From contig NW_003314306.1 in assembly GCF_000143415.4 (NCBI RefSeq), positions 463,698-527,697 on the forward strand: a DNA stretch of 64,000 bases. Reading direction: 5' to 3'. The DNA comes from Selaginella moellendorffii (Eukaryota > Streptophyta > Lycopodiopsida > Selaginellales > Selaginellaceae). Position 1 is the stretch's first letter, and every line of letters begins with the position of its first letter. Below, in pieces: positions 33,049 to 42,879 of this stretch. The notes under the pieces are model-generated. The model was not told the origin of the DNA, did not search any database, and worked only from the letters and a program-made list of their open reading frames with translations. Position numbers and translations under genes: made by a program.

Positions 33049-34996
33049 CGATCCGATCAAGACTCTGATGTGACATTGGCGACCCATCCCGGTGCGCACC
33101 TCTCTGCTGTTTGCGAGCAACCAAAGCAGCAGCAACGTCCCAAGGGGCCACCAGCATGATGGAGATGTCGAGTGCCGCTTGTTCATCCTTTGCTTCATTT
33201 TGGAATAGAACTCCCCATTGAGATTTTTCTTCTGCTTTGGCTTTGATCTTGAAACTTCTGCACACTATGTAACTCGAGGAATGCGCGTTCAAGAATCGAC
33301 ACATTTCTATCTCATGATTCTCTTGTAGAACACTTCCATTCTGTAGCGCAGCTCGGAAGGATGCCAATAGCACAAAGAAAGAACACAAGAGGACACGAAC
33401 AGAGCTTTTCTGCCCGTCTTACAAGCAACAAGCTGGCGAAAACAGTGAGGTACTTCAAAACTCTAATGCTCAAGCTTTTCATGAGAGTTTTGTGATTATT
33501 TCAGTGAACAGGCTAACTCGCTACGCCATGGAGTTCATGACAGCCTCCTTCATGCGCTTCCCAAAACACTTGCTCGATATTCTTTCGAGTCATGCCACTC
33601 TCTTGAGCGATTCCAGAAGTTGAGACGTGAGGCTATGTTCGCCCCAGTCTCACATGTAAGATGTCTGAGGTGACGAATTCCTTTTGGCAAATTGCTTGTT
33701 CTTTAGAACTATGTTTTTTCTTTGGTTGATTGAGAAGAATGAGGGAACGAACCTAGGGACACGTGATCCGCATAGATTGGCGTGAACGTCGCCGGATCAT
33801 AGTTCATCCTCTTCTGTCTACAGCACTGAGTGACAAGGTGCCACAGATTCCTAACCACAGATTCGAAGTTGCTATTGCCACCATCTCCAGGTTCTCCGGG
33901 ACAGCAAACATCAGCACAGGCTTGCGCCTTTGCCGGGTTCCGGATGCATGCTCATTTGAGGAAGCTCAAATGGTGGTCGAATGAAGCCTTGACTCACATT
34001 GCGTTTCCTTCTATGTGATTTTTCTACACGTTTTTCATGTCCCCGCGACGAGACGCGACGCCCATGAACAGCCCCCCAGTTGCGTATTATGTTGTTCCCA
34101 TCCTTTTACCTTACCCTGTAAGTTCAGCCCCCAAAAATGCAGTGAAGGAAGCTGTCGTTGATTACCAGAAATTTGGACAAGCTATCGAAAATGCGGAAGA
34201 TTGCAGAGATGAGAAACGACGTGATGGGACGCCTTATACCTTGAAGATACTTCTCTTGCAATCTTCGTTTGCATATAGTGTTGTGATTCACAGCAGCGGA
34301 GGCGATTACTACGCCTCATCCGGCCCACTCTTTTTGGCAAAACTCTCAGGCGGAATGATCGCCTTTCTTCCTTCCAAACATTAGGCCACACTTGGCAATG
34401 ATCCCGTTCGTCCCACGTTTTGGGAGGCCAATGCGATGATCATCAGGACGCTGCGCCGCGGCATCCTGATGCATTGCGTACATTTGCATTAGAAAGTTTT
34501 AGAAAAAAAATGCTGCGCTGCGGCATCTCCGGAAACAGTTCGTGGCATGGAAACTGATCGCAGTTATACAAGAGATCATCGGCCAAATCCTCTCTGAGCC
34601 TATGATCAGCCCCCCCTATGCTCGAAGTTTTCTTAACTTGTTTTCGCGCGCGAATTATAGATGAGATCTGGGCCGTCCGTTTGAAGATCCCTTGGAATAT
34701 TTTGCAACGAATTCAAACTCCTCTTCTCGGCATTGGTTTCTTGTCGCTCCATTTTGCATTAATTCCCGCCCTTGTTAAGAGCCCAGGCCTTGTGCTCAAA
34801 ACGCGAGCATAGTTTCCCTTCAGCGCTCTCTCGTTTCACCGCACATACGGTAAACCACCGCAGCTAAGAGGAACCTCAATGGGGAATCCTTGAAGAAAAA
34901 GCAACACCTCGGCAAACATAGTGTCATTGTTGGATGAAACTGCTGAGCTTATTTCAAATATGCTAGAACCAAGTTCCAACTCCATTTGCCAGGGAG

Positions 34997-36703
34997 TCAT
35001 CGAGAGGCATCACGCCCAGCGTATAGGATTTCTTCGTTGTTCACGATATCATCAATCTCACTTCCGGTGAGATCGCCGAAAGTCCATCCATTTTCGACCA
35101 GCGGAGCATCTCCAAGAGTACCAGCCTTGTCTTTCTGGCTTGCTTCAACCATACCAAGCTTGGGCTCTTCTTTTCCAATTGCAGTCGCATTCGCTTCGCG
35201 AGCTCGGTTTCCAGTCGCAGTAGCATTGGCATCGCGAGCTCGGTTTCCAGCAGCAGTAACTCGTGATGGCGTTTCGCCACCCGCGATACTACGTCCGCTC
35301 GCAATCTCGATTTTCCCAGTATCAATACCGTTCACTACCATCGCGAAAGTTCTCACTCCGCCAACATTTGGAACAGTTGCCATCCCATCCGATCTGTTCT
35401 CCCCATTCGCAGCATGATCCTTTCCAGCAACTGGAGGAGCTTCCACCTTGCTGTTCTTCCCATTCGCAGTGTGATCCTCTCCAGCAACTGGAAAAGCTTC
35501 CACTTCACTGTTCTTCCGTTCTTTTCGAGCAACTGGAGGAGCTTCCACTTCACTGTTCTCTCCATTCGCAGTATGATCCTTTCCAGCAACTGGATGATCT
35601 TCCACTTTCCTGTTCTCGGTATGATCCTTTCCAGCAACTGGAGGAGCGTCCAGTTCCGCCAGTGGAGGAGCTACGACCACCTTCCCCAGAACCGGATAGA
35701 CTTGCGACTTAAACACCGTCTTCCTGATCGTGAACCCCGGCAACACCGAAAACGCCACGCTCCCCCCGATCGCCAGCCTCTCCTCATCATCCTCGACCTC
35801 CTCGAGATCATCCGCGGTGATCACGCTCTCCATGAACGCCGGCTCAATCTTCCTTCCACTCGCTACGCGCAGAATCCTCGCAGCTGGGTAGAACGAGAAG
35901 GCCAAGCGATGGAGCTTCCACACCGATAGCGCCACCTTCTCGAACTGCGATCCATGCTTTGCCTCGTCGAAGCCGGGGATCTTCCCCCGGAGCTCCTCCA
36001 TCTTGGCCACCGCAAAGACCTCCACTCGATACTCGGGACAAGCTTGGAACTCCTGGAAGTAGCGGCGGCGCAGCTTCTCCGGATCGAGGAACTCGGTGAA
36101 GCCGCCATCCAGGCCAAAGGTCTCAGCTTCGAAGCCCGCGAAGAACACGTCGCCCAGCGCTGCGCGGACGGCGATCTTGCGGTGGAGCGGCCGCGCAAAG
36201 ACGACCGAGGAAAGACCCGCCGCTAGAAACTGGGATGGAAGAATCGATGCGAGATTCTGGATCGCCTCGTTGGCCTGCGCTAGGGCCGCCTCGAAGAGCG
36301 TCGGCGTCGCGGACGAATCGGAGTAGGATCCCCCGAAAGATTGCTCCGAAATCTGGCGCTCCAGTCCGTCGATCTTGCGCTCTAGCTCGCTGGCCATGGA
36401 TAGCGCCCTCTCCGTGTTCTTCTTCTCGAGTTCCAAAGCCCTGGAGTTGGTCTCGCGGATGCGCTGGATTTGCCACTGTAATCGCCGATTCTGCTCGTGG
36501 ATTTCGCGAAGTTCTTGATCGAGCGAACAACATCGCTGATCCAGCAGCCCATTCCTCCGCTCGAGCTCCTTGCAGTGCTGATCCTGATCAAGGAGGCGCT
36601 GTTGGAGCGCGCCATTGACACTGACCTGGGATTCGAGATCATCCTCGAGCTTTCTCTTCTTCATCGCGAAGAGCGTCCCGAAGATCGAAGAGACGAACCA
36701 CAT
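34997..36703 (-). CDS. GIL1/IRKI-like (DUF641-type) protein with repetitive tail (568 aa, single exon)
   Basis: Residues ~15-125 form a coiled coil (QRLLDQDQHCKELERRNGLL, then LELEKKNTERALSMASELER). Residues ~140-350 match the conserved half of GIL1/IRK-interacting proteins: FFAGFEAETFGLDGGF, RRRYFQEFQACPEYR, VALSVWKLHRLAFSFYPAAR, FMESV and FSVLPGFTIRKTVFKSQVYP. In Arabidopsis, GIL1 acts in light-dependent loss of hypocotyl gravitropism, and IRKI binds a receptor kinase. The tail (~350-568) is unusual: about five variants of VEAPPVAGKDHTANGENS, then two of GNRAREANATA, ending in an acidic tip. The start MWFVSSIFG is the first in-frame ATG after a TATA-like TTTATAAG. The gene is head-to-head with an NFD6-like gene, 127 bp between starts. 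Confidence 0.8.
   Translation of the reverse strand: MWFVSSIFGTLFAMKKRKLEDDLESQVSVNGALQQRLLDQDQHCKELERRNGLLDQRCCSLDQELREIHEQNRRLQWQIQRIRETNSRALELEKKNTERALSMASELERKIDGLERQISEQSFGGSYSDSSATPTLFEAALAQANEAIQNLASILPSQFLAAGLSSVVFARPLHRKIAVRAALGDVFFAGFEAETFGLDGGFTEFLDPEKLRRRYFQEFQACPEYRVEVFAVAKMEELRGKIPGFDEAKHGSQFEKVALSVWKLHRLAFSFYPAARILRVASGRKIEPAFMESVITADDLEEVEDDEERLAIGGSVAFSVLPGFTIRKTVFKSQVYPVLGKVVVAPPLAELDAPPVAGKDHTENRKVEDHPVAGKDHTANGENSEVEAPPVARKERKNSEVEAFPVAGEDHTANGKNSKVEAPPVAGKDHAANGENRSDGMATVPNVGGVRTFAMVVNGIDTGKIEIASGRSIAGGETPSRVTAAGNRARDANATATGNRAREANATAIGKEEPKLGMVEASQKDKAGTLGDAPLVENGWTFGDLTGSEIDDIVNNEEILYAGRDASR
35395..35660 (-). repeat. Coding repeat (about 18-21 aa x 5) in the tail of the GIL1-like gene
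   Basis: Units of roughly 55-63 bp encode VxAPPVAGKDHTANGENS variants (one VARKERKNS, one VAGEDHTANGKNS). DNA identity is high between neighbouring copies, showing recent expansion. Confidence 0.85.
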
Positions 36704-36830
36704 ACTAAAACTCTGGCGCTCTCTTCGCCCATCGCCGGCGCTTATAAAAGCGCTTCATATGAGCGTGATGTCACGTCCTAGTCTAAAAGCCCTCTAAACC
36801 CAAGAACCCTAAACCCTAGGTAGAGAGAAT
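36704..36830. promoter_or_regulatory. 127-bp bidirectional promoter (GIL1-like / NFD6-like copy 4)
   Basis: The gap carries TTATAAAAG at about 36743, within a near-palindrome, GCGCTTATAAAAGCGC. It also holds a double telo-box, AACCCTAAACCCTAGG (36804-36819), 11 bp before the NFD6-like ATG at 36831. Both genes must take their core promoter from this short segment or from within each other's 5' end. Confidence 0.6.
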
Positions 36831-37631
36831 ATGGCATCGCGCATGGCGGGTCGGGCATTTGGGCGGCGCATTCTCCAGGCGGCGCCGTCGGCGTCGCGGC
36901 GGTCGGCGCCATTTGGATTCGCGGGCGCCGCGCCTCGCAATCCAGTAAGATCCAGGTAAATCCCTTTGTGGGTGTCACAGATTCTTGCTTCTTTGTGATC
37001 CCGAATCTCTCCTCTTTTGCGAATTCTCTTGTCCAGCCACTTTACGAGTACATTCGTTATTCTTCTCTCCTCCTCTTTGCAAATTCTCTTGTCCAGCCAC
37101 TTTGCGAGTTACATTCGTTATTCTTCTGTCCTCCTCGTTGCAAATTCTCTCGTCCAGCCACTTCGCGAGTTACATTCTAGTTGCCATTCCCTTCTCTTTT
37201 TGCTCAAACTTTGCAAGGTTTTCTAGCTTTCTCGTGTGCTGCCGCAAGCTTTCTAAGTTACCTTGCTTAGAGTTTTCTCTTCTGGCAGCTTCCCGATTAG
37301 CTTGCGAAGTATCGTGACGATTTATCTTTGCTGTTGCCTCTTTGGAGATCAAAGTCTCTTGTGTGCTCTTCCACTGCGAAGTTACATTAGAGTTTTCTCT
37401 TGTTGGTATGAATGACTATTACACACGTCGTTGCTCTCTCAAGTGGCAACTTTGAGAGCCTGTGACAAATCTCGATCTCTGCCTGGCAGGATCTTCCGGC
37501 GGGAGCTTCTGTCGATGCGGCCGCTCCACAGCGCGACGGCCGACTGCTGGATGGTGTCGCGGATCTCGGGCTGCGCAACCTGCTATGAAGGTGATCTCAG
37601 CTGTCTCTTGGTTCGTTCTCGGATATGGTAG
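36831..37631 (+). CDS. NFD6-like small organellar protein, dispersed copy 4 (88 aa, 2 exons)
   Basis: Exons 36831-36955 and 37490-37631 (267 nt), with a 534-nt phase 2 intron as in the tandem trio. Exon 1 encodes MASRMAGRAFGRRILQAAPS and an Arg/Ala leader. Exon 2 encodes the core FRRELLSMRPLHSATADCWM with VSRIS. The protein then ends differently from the others (GCATCYEGDLSCLL...), and a donor-like GTGATC after YE could allow another end. It lies 6.6 kb from the trio and on the opposite strand. The intron holds a 60-bp tandem repeat. Likely imported into mitochondria or plastids; molecular role unknown. Confidence 0.75.
37011..37180. repeat. 60-61-bp tandem repeat, ~3 copies, in the intron of NFD6-like copy 4
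   Basis: Units start at about 37020, 37081 and 37142. Each contains AATTCTCTTGTCCAGCCACT or a one-base variant, followed by a GAGTTACATTCGTTATTCTT-type segment. The copies are nearly identical, so the expansion is young. Confidence 0.85.
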
Positions 37632-37913
37632 AAACTGTTGCCATCACTTTAATATCAAAGGTGGGTGTTTCAGGCATCTATCTCAAGTGGTTGACGATGT
37701 GCCTCGAGAATTCGCAGTCGGTGGCAACAACATGATCAAGTGAAAGAAACCAAGACGAGAAATACCTCCTGTGGTGCCAGCTTTGCCTGGACTTGTCATC
37801 AGTTTAGTTATCTTGTTCTCATGCTTGTTCTCAAGAACTATCTGCAATTATTCAAGTGCACACATTTTTCTCCTTCGTGTTAAACGGAAATTTCTAAGTA
37901 CCTTGCTTTGCTG

Positions 37914-40900
37914 CTACCATCGGTTGCCAAACTGTCCATCCCACTCTCGAAGCTGGTCGAGGTATCCAGCGTTATAAGATAAATTAACCTGCGGAGGATT
38001 GTCAAAAAAACGCTTGACAACAACACTTGACATATAGAAGCATACCTCCTCCAGAGTACTCACGAAGTCCTGTGTTGTAAGTGGCCTTAGTTCTTGAGGC
38101 AGTGGCTGTCCAAAAGCATTTCTTTTGGCCTGAAAACGAGGATGAGTTCACGAAACAGTAAATTGAAATTGGAAGCAAGTCATTTACTTTCTCTAACTCC
38201 AGCATTTCTCGAACAGGCCGATACGCTGCAGCCACAGTTAAGTTCTGAAAGGAAGCAATAAACGTTATGAATCACAAACAACTTAAGAGTGACACCTTCA
38301 AGTCATTTGCGCTATAGCCATCAGTTAATTCTGCTACTCCTTTAAAGTCGAAGCCATTCTCAATCTCCTCCTTGGCAAGCAGCACAACAAGGATTTTTTC
38401 ACGGCTTGATAAATCTGGAAGATCCACGCACAATCTGCCATCAGAGAGATGAGCAACAATGTCGTTTTACTATTGAAAGTAGACCTTTTCGGGAACTTTT
38501 GAATGACTGATTCGTCCAAATGGAAGGGTCGGCATGTAGCTGCCATCACCACAACTGGCTCTGCTATTCCTGACATGAGCCGATCCCATCCATAGATAAA
38601 CTCGAACTTGAACCTCGTCATTGCTTCTCCAGCTTGTATGGCGAAAATACTGTCGATCTGATGACAGCGCTTACAAGAATAGAACAAAAATGAAAGTGAA
38701 ATGCACCTCATCGAGAAAAATAATTGATGGAGCCAGCCTGCGTGCAATTGAAAACCAGGGCTCTGGTCATCCGCTTCGGATCCTCAAGCCACTGCACCAC
38801 AGAAGCTTCAGTGCCAAACTCACAACCTCTATTAAGGGTACCTTGTACTCAATAGAATTGCCTCTAAGCCAAAATAAGTTCGCGGAAGACTGGGCTGCAA
38901 CGGCCTTTGTCAAGTAAGTCTTCCCAGTACCAGGCGGTCCATATAAAAGTACACCTTTGCAAGGCTATCCAGGCGTCAGAGACACAAAGGTCGTAAGCTT
39001 TCAAGACTTACACATGCCAACGCTCCCTTGGCAAAATGTTCTGGTCTCAGGAGGGGCACCACAACATGCTCTCCAAGAATTTTCTTCACATCCTCAAGTG
39101 CACCAACGTCATCAAATTTCGGTGTGCCGTTTGGCGCCAATATTGTAGACAACACAGCTTCTTCGAACTCGTCTTTTGCTACTAGCTGTCAAACAAAATT
39201 AAAAGCAGTCAAATTTGATACAAGCAAATACCTTAGGACCTTGCGCATGCTTGAGCCGTCTCAGCTTGAGAAGCGCTCTATCCAAGCTGCAAACCTGCAT
39301 TATCGATCTGATTAAACAGCACAATCTTCCACGTACCTGCCTGCCGAAAGAGAAGTTTTGGCAGTCGATTTGTCTACGTGAATATTCTGTGAGTTTGAAT
39401 ATTCGTAGCTCACTGCCCAACTTACAACGTACTCGGCCTCTGTAGTAACTTCAGTTCCTCAGCGTTCCTTCCAAAGAAGAATCGGCTTACCCGAGTATGT
39501 GAGAAGGAAGTCACATATTTGAAACTCCATAAATTCCAAACACACCAGGTTGTGGGACGTCAGAACCTGAAGAAACACTTAACAAATAAAAAATGAATGG
39601 AAAAATAGAAACCTGAACCTTCTGTAATAGTTGGATATTCTTATTCGCAGTAACACGCTCACCGTCTTGCAAAAGAAGCGCTTTCCATCTCCAGAAGTCT
39701 AGATCATCCTATGAGCTGCCAGAATCAGCTCAAGCCTAAACAGTCGTGTAAACGATACCTTTGGAGGAAAAATATCGACCACATTGGCGAATAAGTTATG
39801 TATACTCTTCAAGCTCTTCCTTTTAACCTGAAAAAAGCTGTCAAATGACAACGAGTGACAATTATAACTAGTTACCACAGAAAGAGGCTCATCTGCATCG
39901 GAAGTGAAGGTGGCAATAAGAGCGACGTTTCCAATCACTTTGTCCAATTGCCTTTGTAAATTGTCAATGATCTCCTGCTTCCAAGCTACAGGGACTGCTC
40001 TTTCAAACCATTGCTCAAGTTCCGGGAAGTACACAATCAAAGGCTTAGCGCTTCTACTTATCTGTAAAAATAAGATGAAAAAAAATCCAAGCATAAAAGA
40101 CAGGATACCTCGCACAAAGCGCTGATAGTGGCTTGCCATGCTGCAAGGAACATTGTATTTCCAGATTGATCCTTGTCAAAATCAGACGCTAAAGCAAGGC
40201 TGTTAACATATTCTCGGTAAAGTAAAAAAACGAGCTTACCATAATGCCATTCAATGGGAGGACTTCTTCGAATGTCCTCGAACCTTGTTGTTAACTTGAG
40301 TGCGTCCTCCGTCGCATCAAAGAGGATCCCAATCTTTCCAGAAACACTTTCAGAGACGGCAATGACTCGACCTCTACAATCAGTCTCAACAAATAAGTAA
40401 ATAAATATCGTAAAACTGAAAAACGCTACCTTTGCCTTTCGTCCCTTTTGCTTACGACACGATCACCTGAAAGCAGCATCTATGTCATTTAGGCAAATTG
40501 TAAAAGCTCTTACCTTTCCTGAACCCATATTTGAAGCCCGTCACCTTCAATGGTGTACCACATGTTCAGTAGAATACAGAGGCAGTATTACAAACTGTTA
40601 CCTTCGACATATCATCATCTGCTTCAACTGCATCAGTATAACCATCACCGTGATCCTGAAAGGAACACAAATTCTCGTAAGTCAAATGGACTGATAACAA
40701 AACAAAAATACACGAGAAACGAAGATGGATGGACATACAAGTTCTGGCAAGGAACCAGAACCTCAAGCACATACTTGAGGAGCAAGATCTGTACTATCGA
40801 GCATTAGTAACGCTACGCCTTGATCATGAGCAATTGCTTTCACCAGCATTTCCTGGTACATTTCCGAATCTTTCACACAAAAAGTCAGAGAGTTCGTTTT

Positions 40901-42332
40901 CACTTTGGCATTGAGGCTTACTTTGTGGACCATTCAGCAAGATCGTATTGCTGGAGGCACAAAGGCCGGACAAGTGACTCGCTCGTCTAGATTGATCGAG
41001 GCACGATCCCAGCGCCTCAACTAGGAAATCCCGAGTGACATCACTGGACACAATTTGCAACAGTTAGCATACCAGCAACGCGAAATAAGATTATATACCT
41101 CAGGTAATATGGAAACTTCGTCAAAGAAGCGTTGATTCTCTCGGCGGGCTGTATTTTCTCCACGAAATACTTCTTCAGTGACAGCTTCAAACCTGTCCCG
41201 ACCGCTTTTCTATACTCGAAAGCTTCCCTTGCGACAGTCACGTCTCTCTCGAGCCGTTCCCGTTCCTGCTGTGCCTCGCACAACGCCTTGGATGCCAAGT
41301 CCACTTTCCGTTCGGCCTCGCAGAGATCCTTGCATTTAAGTTCCTCCCTCCGCCTCTCGAAATCTAGCAAGTCATCAAACTCGTCACCATCCTGCTGAGC
41401 ACCAAGAGCTCCATCCACCTGAAAAAACGCAAACATTATATGGCAGAAAACGGCAAAAAAAAAAAAAAACCAAACTTACAGGTCCATTCCTGAATCCCAC
41501 GCATCCGTCTTGAGACCGCATAAGCAACTTAGCACGCTTCTTATCAACTTTAGCAAGCTCAGCCAGCCTGCGCTGCCAGTCGACGTTCCTCTCCCTCTCC
41601 ACCTCTTTGAGCAAATCTCCATATCCATCACCGGCCGCGACACCCACGCCCGAATCCCGTTTCCTCTTGGTCGCCCTCGTCATCTTCTTCCCAGAGCCCA
41701 GCCGTGGACTCAAGCCAGCAGCATTCGAGAACTCCTGGTAGCTGCTCGTCTCCGCCGCTTGGCCCGCCACCACGTTTGAGTTCTCACTCGGCGAAGCGTC
41801 CAGGCCAGTCTCCCCAGGACCCTCGAGAAGAAGAGTGTGACCACCTCTTCCAAAAGAGTTCCCGGACTGTGGCGACGTAGTAGGCAAGCTCGCGGCCGGA
41901 ATGTTGAAGATCAAGTCGCCACCATTGTCGAGAACCACGACGTCCTCCTCGTCACTCCCCTCGGTATCCTCTCCACAGCCATCGCCCACGGCGGGCTGTC
42001 CAGAGATGGGCGAAGCTCCCGCGGCGGAGAGCTTGGTGGTGTTGCCAAAGAGCTTGTTCATCACCACGTAAAACTCCCAGGGAGAGGTGTGGCCAGTGGG
42101 AGCGTACTTCATCCTCTCGCGCTTGTAGCGCTTCTTGAGGTTGTCCACCTTGGTCCGGCATTGCTGCTCGTTCATGCTGATGCCACAGAACTCGTTCACC
42201 TTGTTGGAGACCTCGGTCCACTGCGCCATGGTGAGATTGCCCATGTTGCTCTTGGTCCACACGTCCTTGAAGCACTCGAGCAGCATGATCGCGTGCATAA
42301 AAGGCCAGGAATCTCGGTTGGCCTTGCGCTTG

Positions 42333-42371
<39 letters not shown>

Positions 42372-42827
42372 TGGCACTGTGATTGCTGCTGCTGCTGGGG
42401 ATGGCTGGAATCGCCATTGGCGGCATTGCTCATCCCTGGCGAGAAAAATCACACTGTGAGCTCCGCACAGATCGATAGAATTGACAATCCCGAGGATAAT
42501 TCTTAAAATCTAGCTGACAGGGATGGAAGAAACAAGAAATCTCAGGCGCTTGGATCGAGATGAAAATCTAGGCGAGAGAGGAAACGAAAGATTTTTGAAA
42601 ATCTAGCCGAGAAATCTCTGGAATCTAGGCTCTTGGATCGAGATAGAAATCTAGGCGAGAGAGGAACCGAAAGATTTTCGAAAATCTAGCCGAGAGAGGG
42701 AATGTCTAGCGCCGCGCATTCGCAGAAGCGCACATTTCTCACCTGACATCGATGCCGCCCCCGCCGCTGCCGCCGCCTCGCCCTTGCGCGCCCGGGCGGC
42801 AGCATCCAGGCTAACGTTTAGATCCAT
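37914..42827 (-). CDS. Trihelix-coiled coil-AAA ATPase fusion gene (24 exons, about 1,139 aa), with one frameshift
   Basis: Exon 1 (42743-42827) starts [20 protein letters not shown]. Exon 2 (41480-42435) encodes polyQ and a trihelix/Myb_DNA-bind_4 domain (about residues 70-160; [40 protein letters not shown]). A 61-nt intron joins it in frame to exon 3 (41099-41418), a coiled coil ending in KFPYYL. KFPYYL begins the N-terminal region of DAA1-type plant AAA ATPases. Later exons give [51 protein letters not shown], Walker A GPPGTGKT (exon 38842-38964), Walker [32 protein letters not shown] and [11 protein letters not shown]. Exon 38707-38791 is 85 nt where 84 are needed, so the frame breaks near 38751-38757 before Walker B. 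Sensor-1 Asn is Cys (MAATCRP) and the arginine-finger area reads QKFPKR. Either a sequence error or a decaying ATPase. An in-frame ATG inside intron 2 could start an AAA-only form. Confidence 0.75.
38707..38791 (-). other. Exon with a one-base insertion that breaks the AAA reading frame
   Basis: Flanking introns are well formed (50 nt upstream; GTGCAT donor downstream). Reading from the acceptor gives [12 protein letters not shown]. Reading back from the donor gives [16 protein letters not shown] in another frame. The two segments abut at the run of G and T bases near 38751-38757. Together they need 84 nt, and the exon has 85. Untreated, the frame stops within the exon. Confidence 0.8.
42325..42372 (-). 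repeat. CAG trinucleotide repeat coding polyglutamine
   Basis: About 13-14 CAG codons (CTG on the plus strand), with one CAA, encode the glutamine tract before the trihelix domain. A second short Q run with an Ser-Gln-Cys break lies upstream. A likely length-variable microsatellite. Confidence 0.9.
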
Positions 42828-42879
42828 CCCCTTTTAGGGCTCTTCAAATTGGAGAGAGAATTTAGGGTTCTTGGGCTCA
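42828..42879. promoter_or_regulatory. 52-bp bidirectional promoter gap (trihelix-AAA gene / TAF13)
   Basis: Only 52 bp lie between the two start codons. The gap contains AATTTAGGGTTC (a telo-box variant) and TTTTAGGGCTC. No TATA box. Both 5' UTRs must be extremely short or overlap. Confidence 0.65.

Larger units (their letters stand above)
31840..34996. other. Gene-poor 3.1-kb stretch with scattered short ORFs
   Basis: No family-level gene is recognised between the DOG1-domain gene and the GIL1-like gene. Short ORFs occur (for example 32242-32517 on -, 33041-33388 on -, 34037-34384 on +), but none shows a motif or splice context. Two diverged promoter-like segments, about 32525-32720 and 34630-34830, share TTGTTTTCGCGCG, TTGGAATAT-TTGCAACGA and CAAACTCCT in the same order, pointing to a local duplication. 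An imperfect GC-rich hairpin lies near 34440-34475. Decayed gene remnants are possible. Confidence 0.45.

Noticed and set aside
33041-33388. 115-aa minus-strand ORF
   Set aside because: No recognisable motif, no splice or promoter context; overlaps the edge of the inverted repeat.
34037-34384. 115-aa plus-strand ORF
   Set aside because: No motif and low-complexity start; treated as chance in a gene-poor stretch.
42196-42452. Alternate-frame ORFs across the CAG repeat (Ser- or Ala-rich)
   Set aside because: Frame shadows of the polyglutamine tract and trihelix exon.
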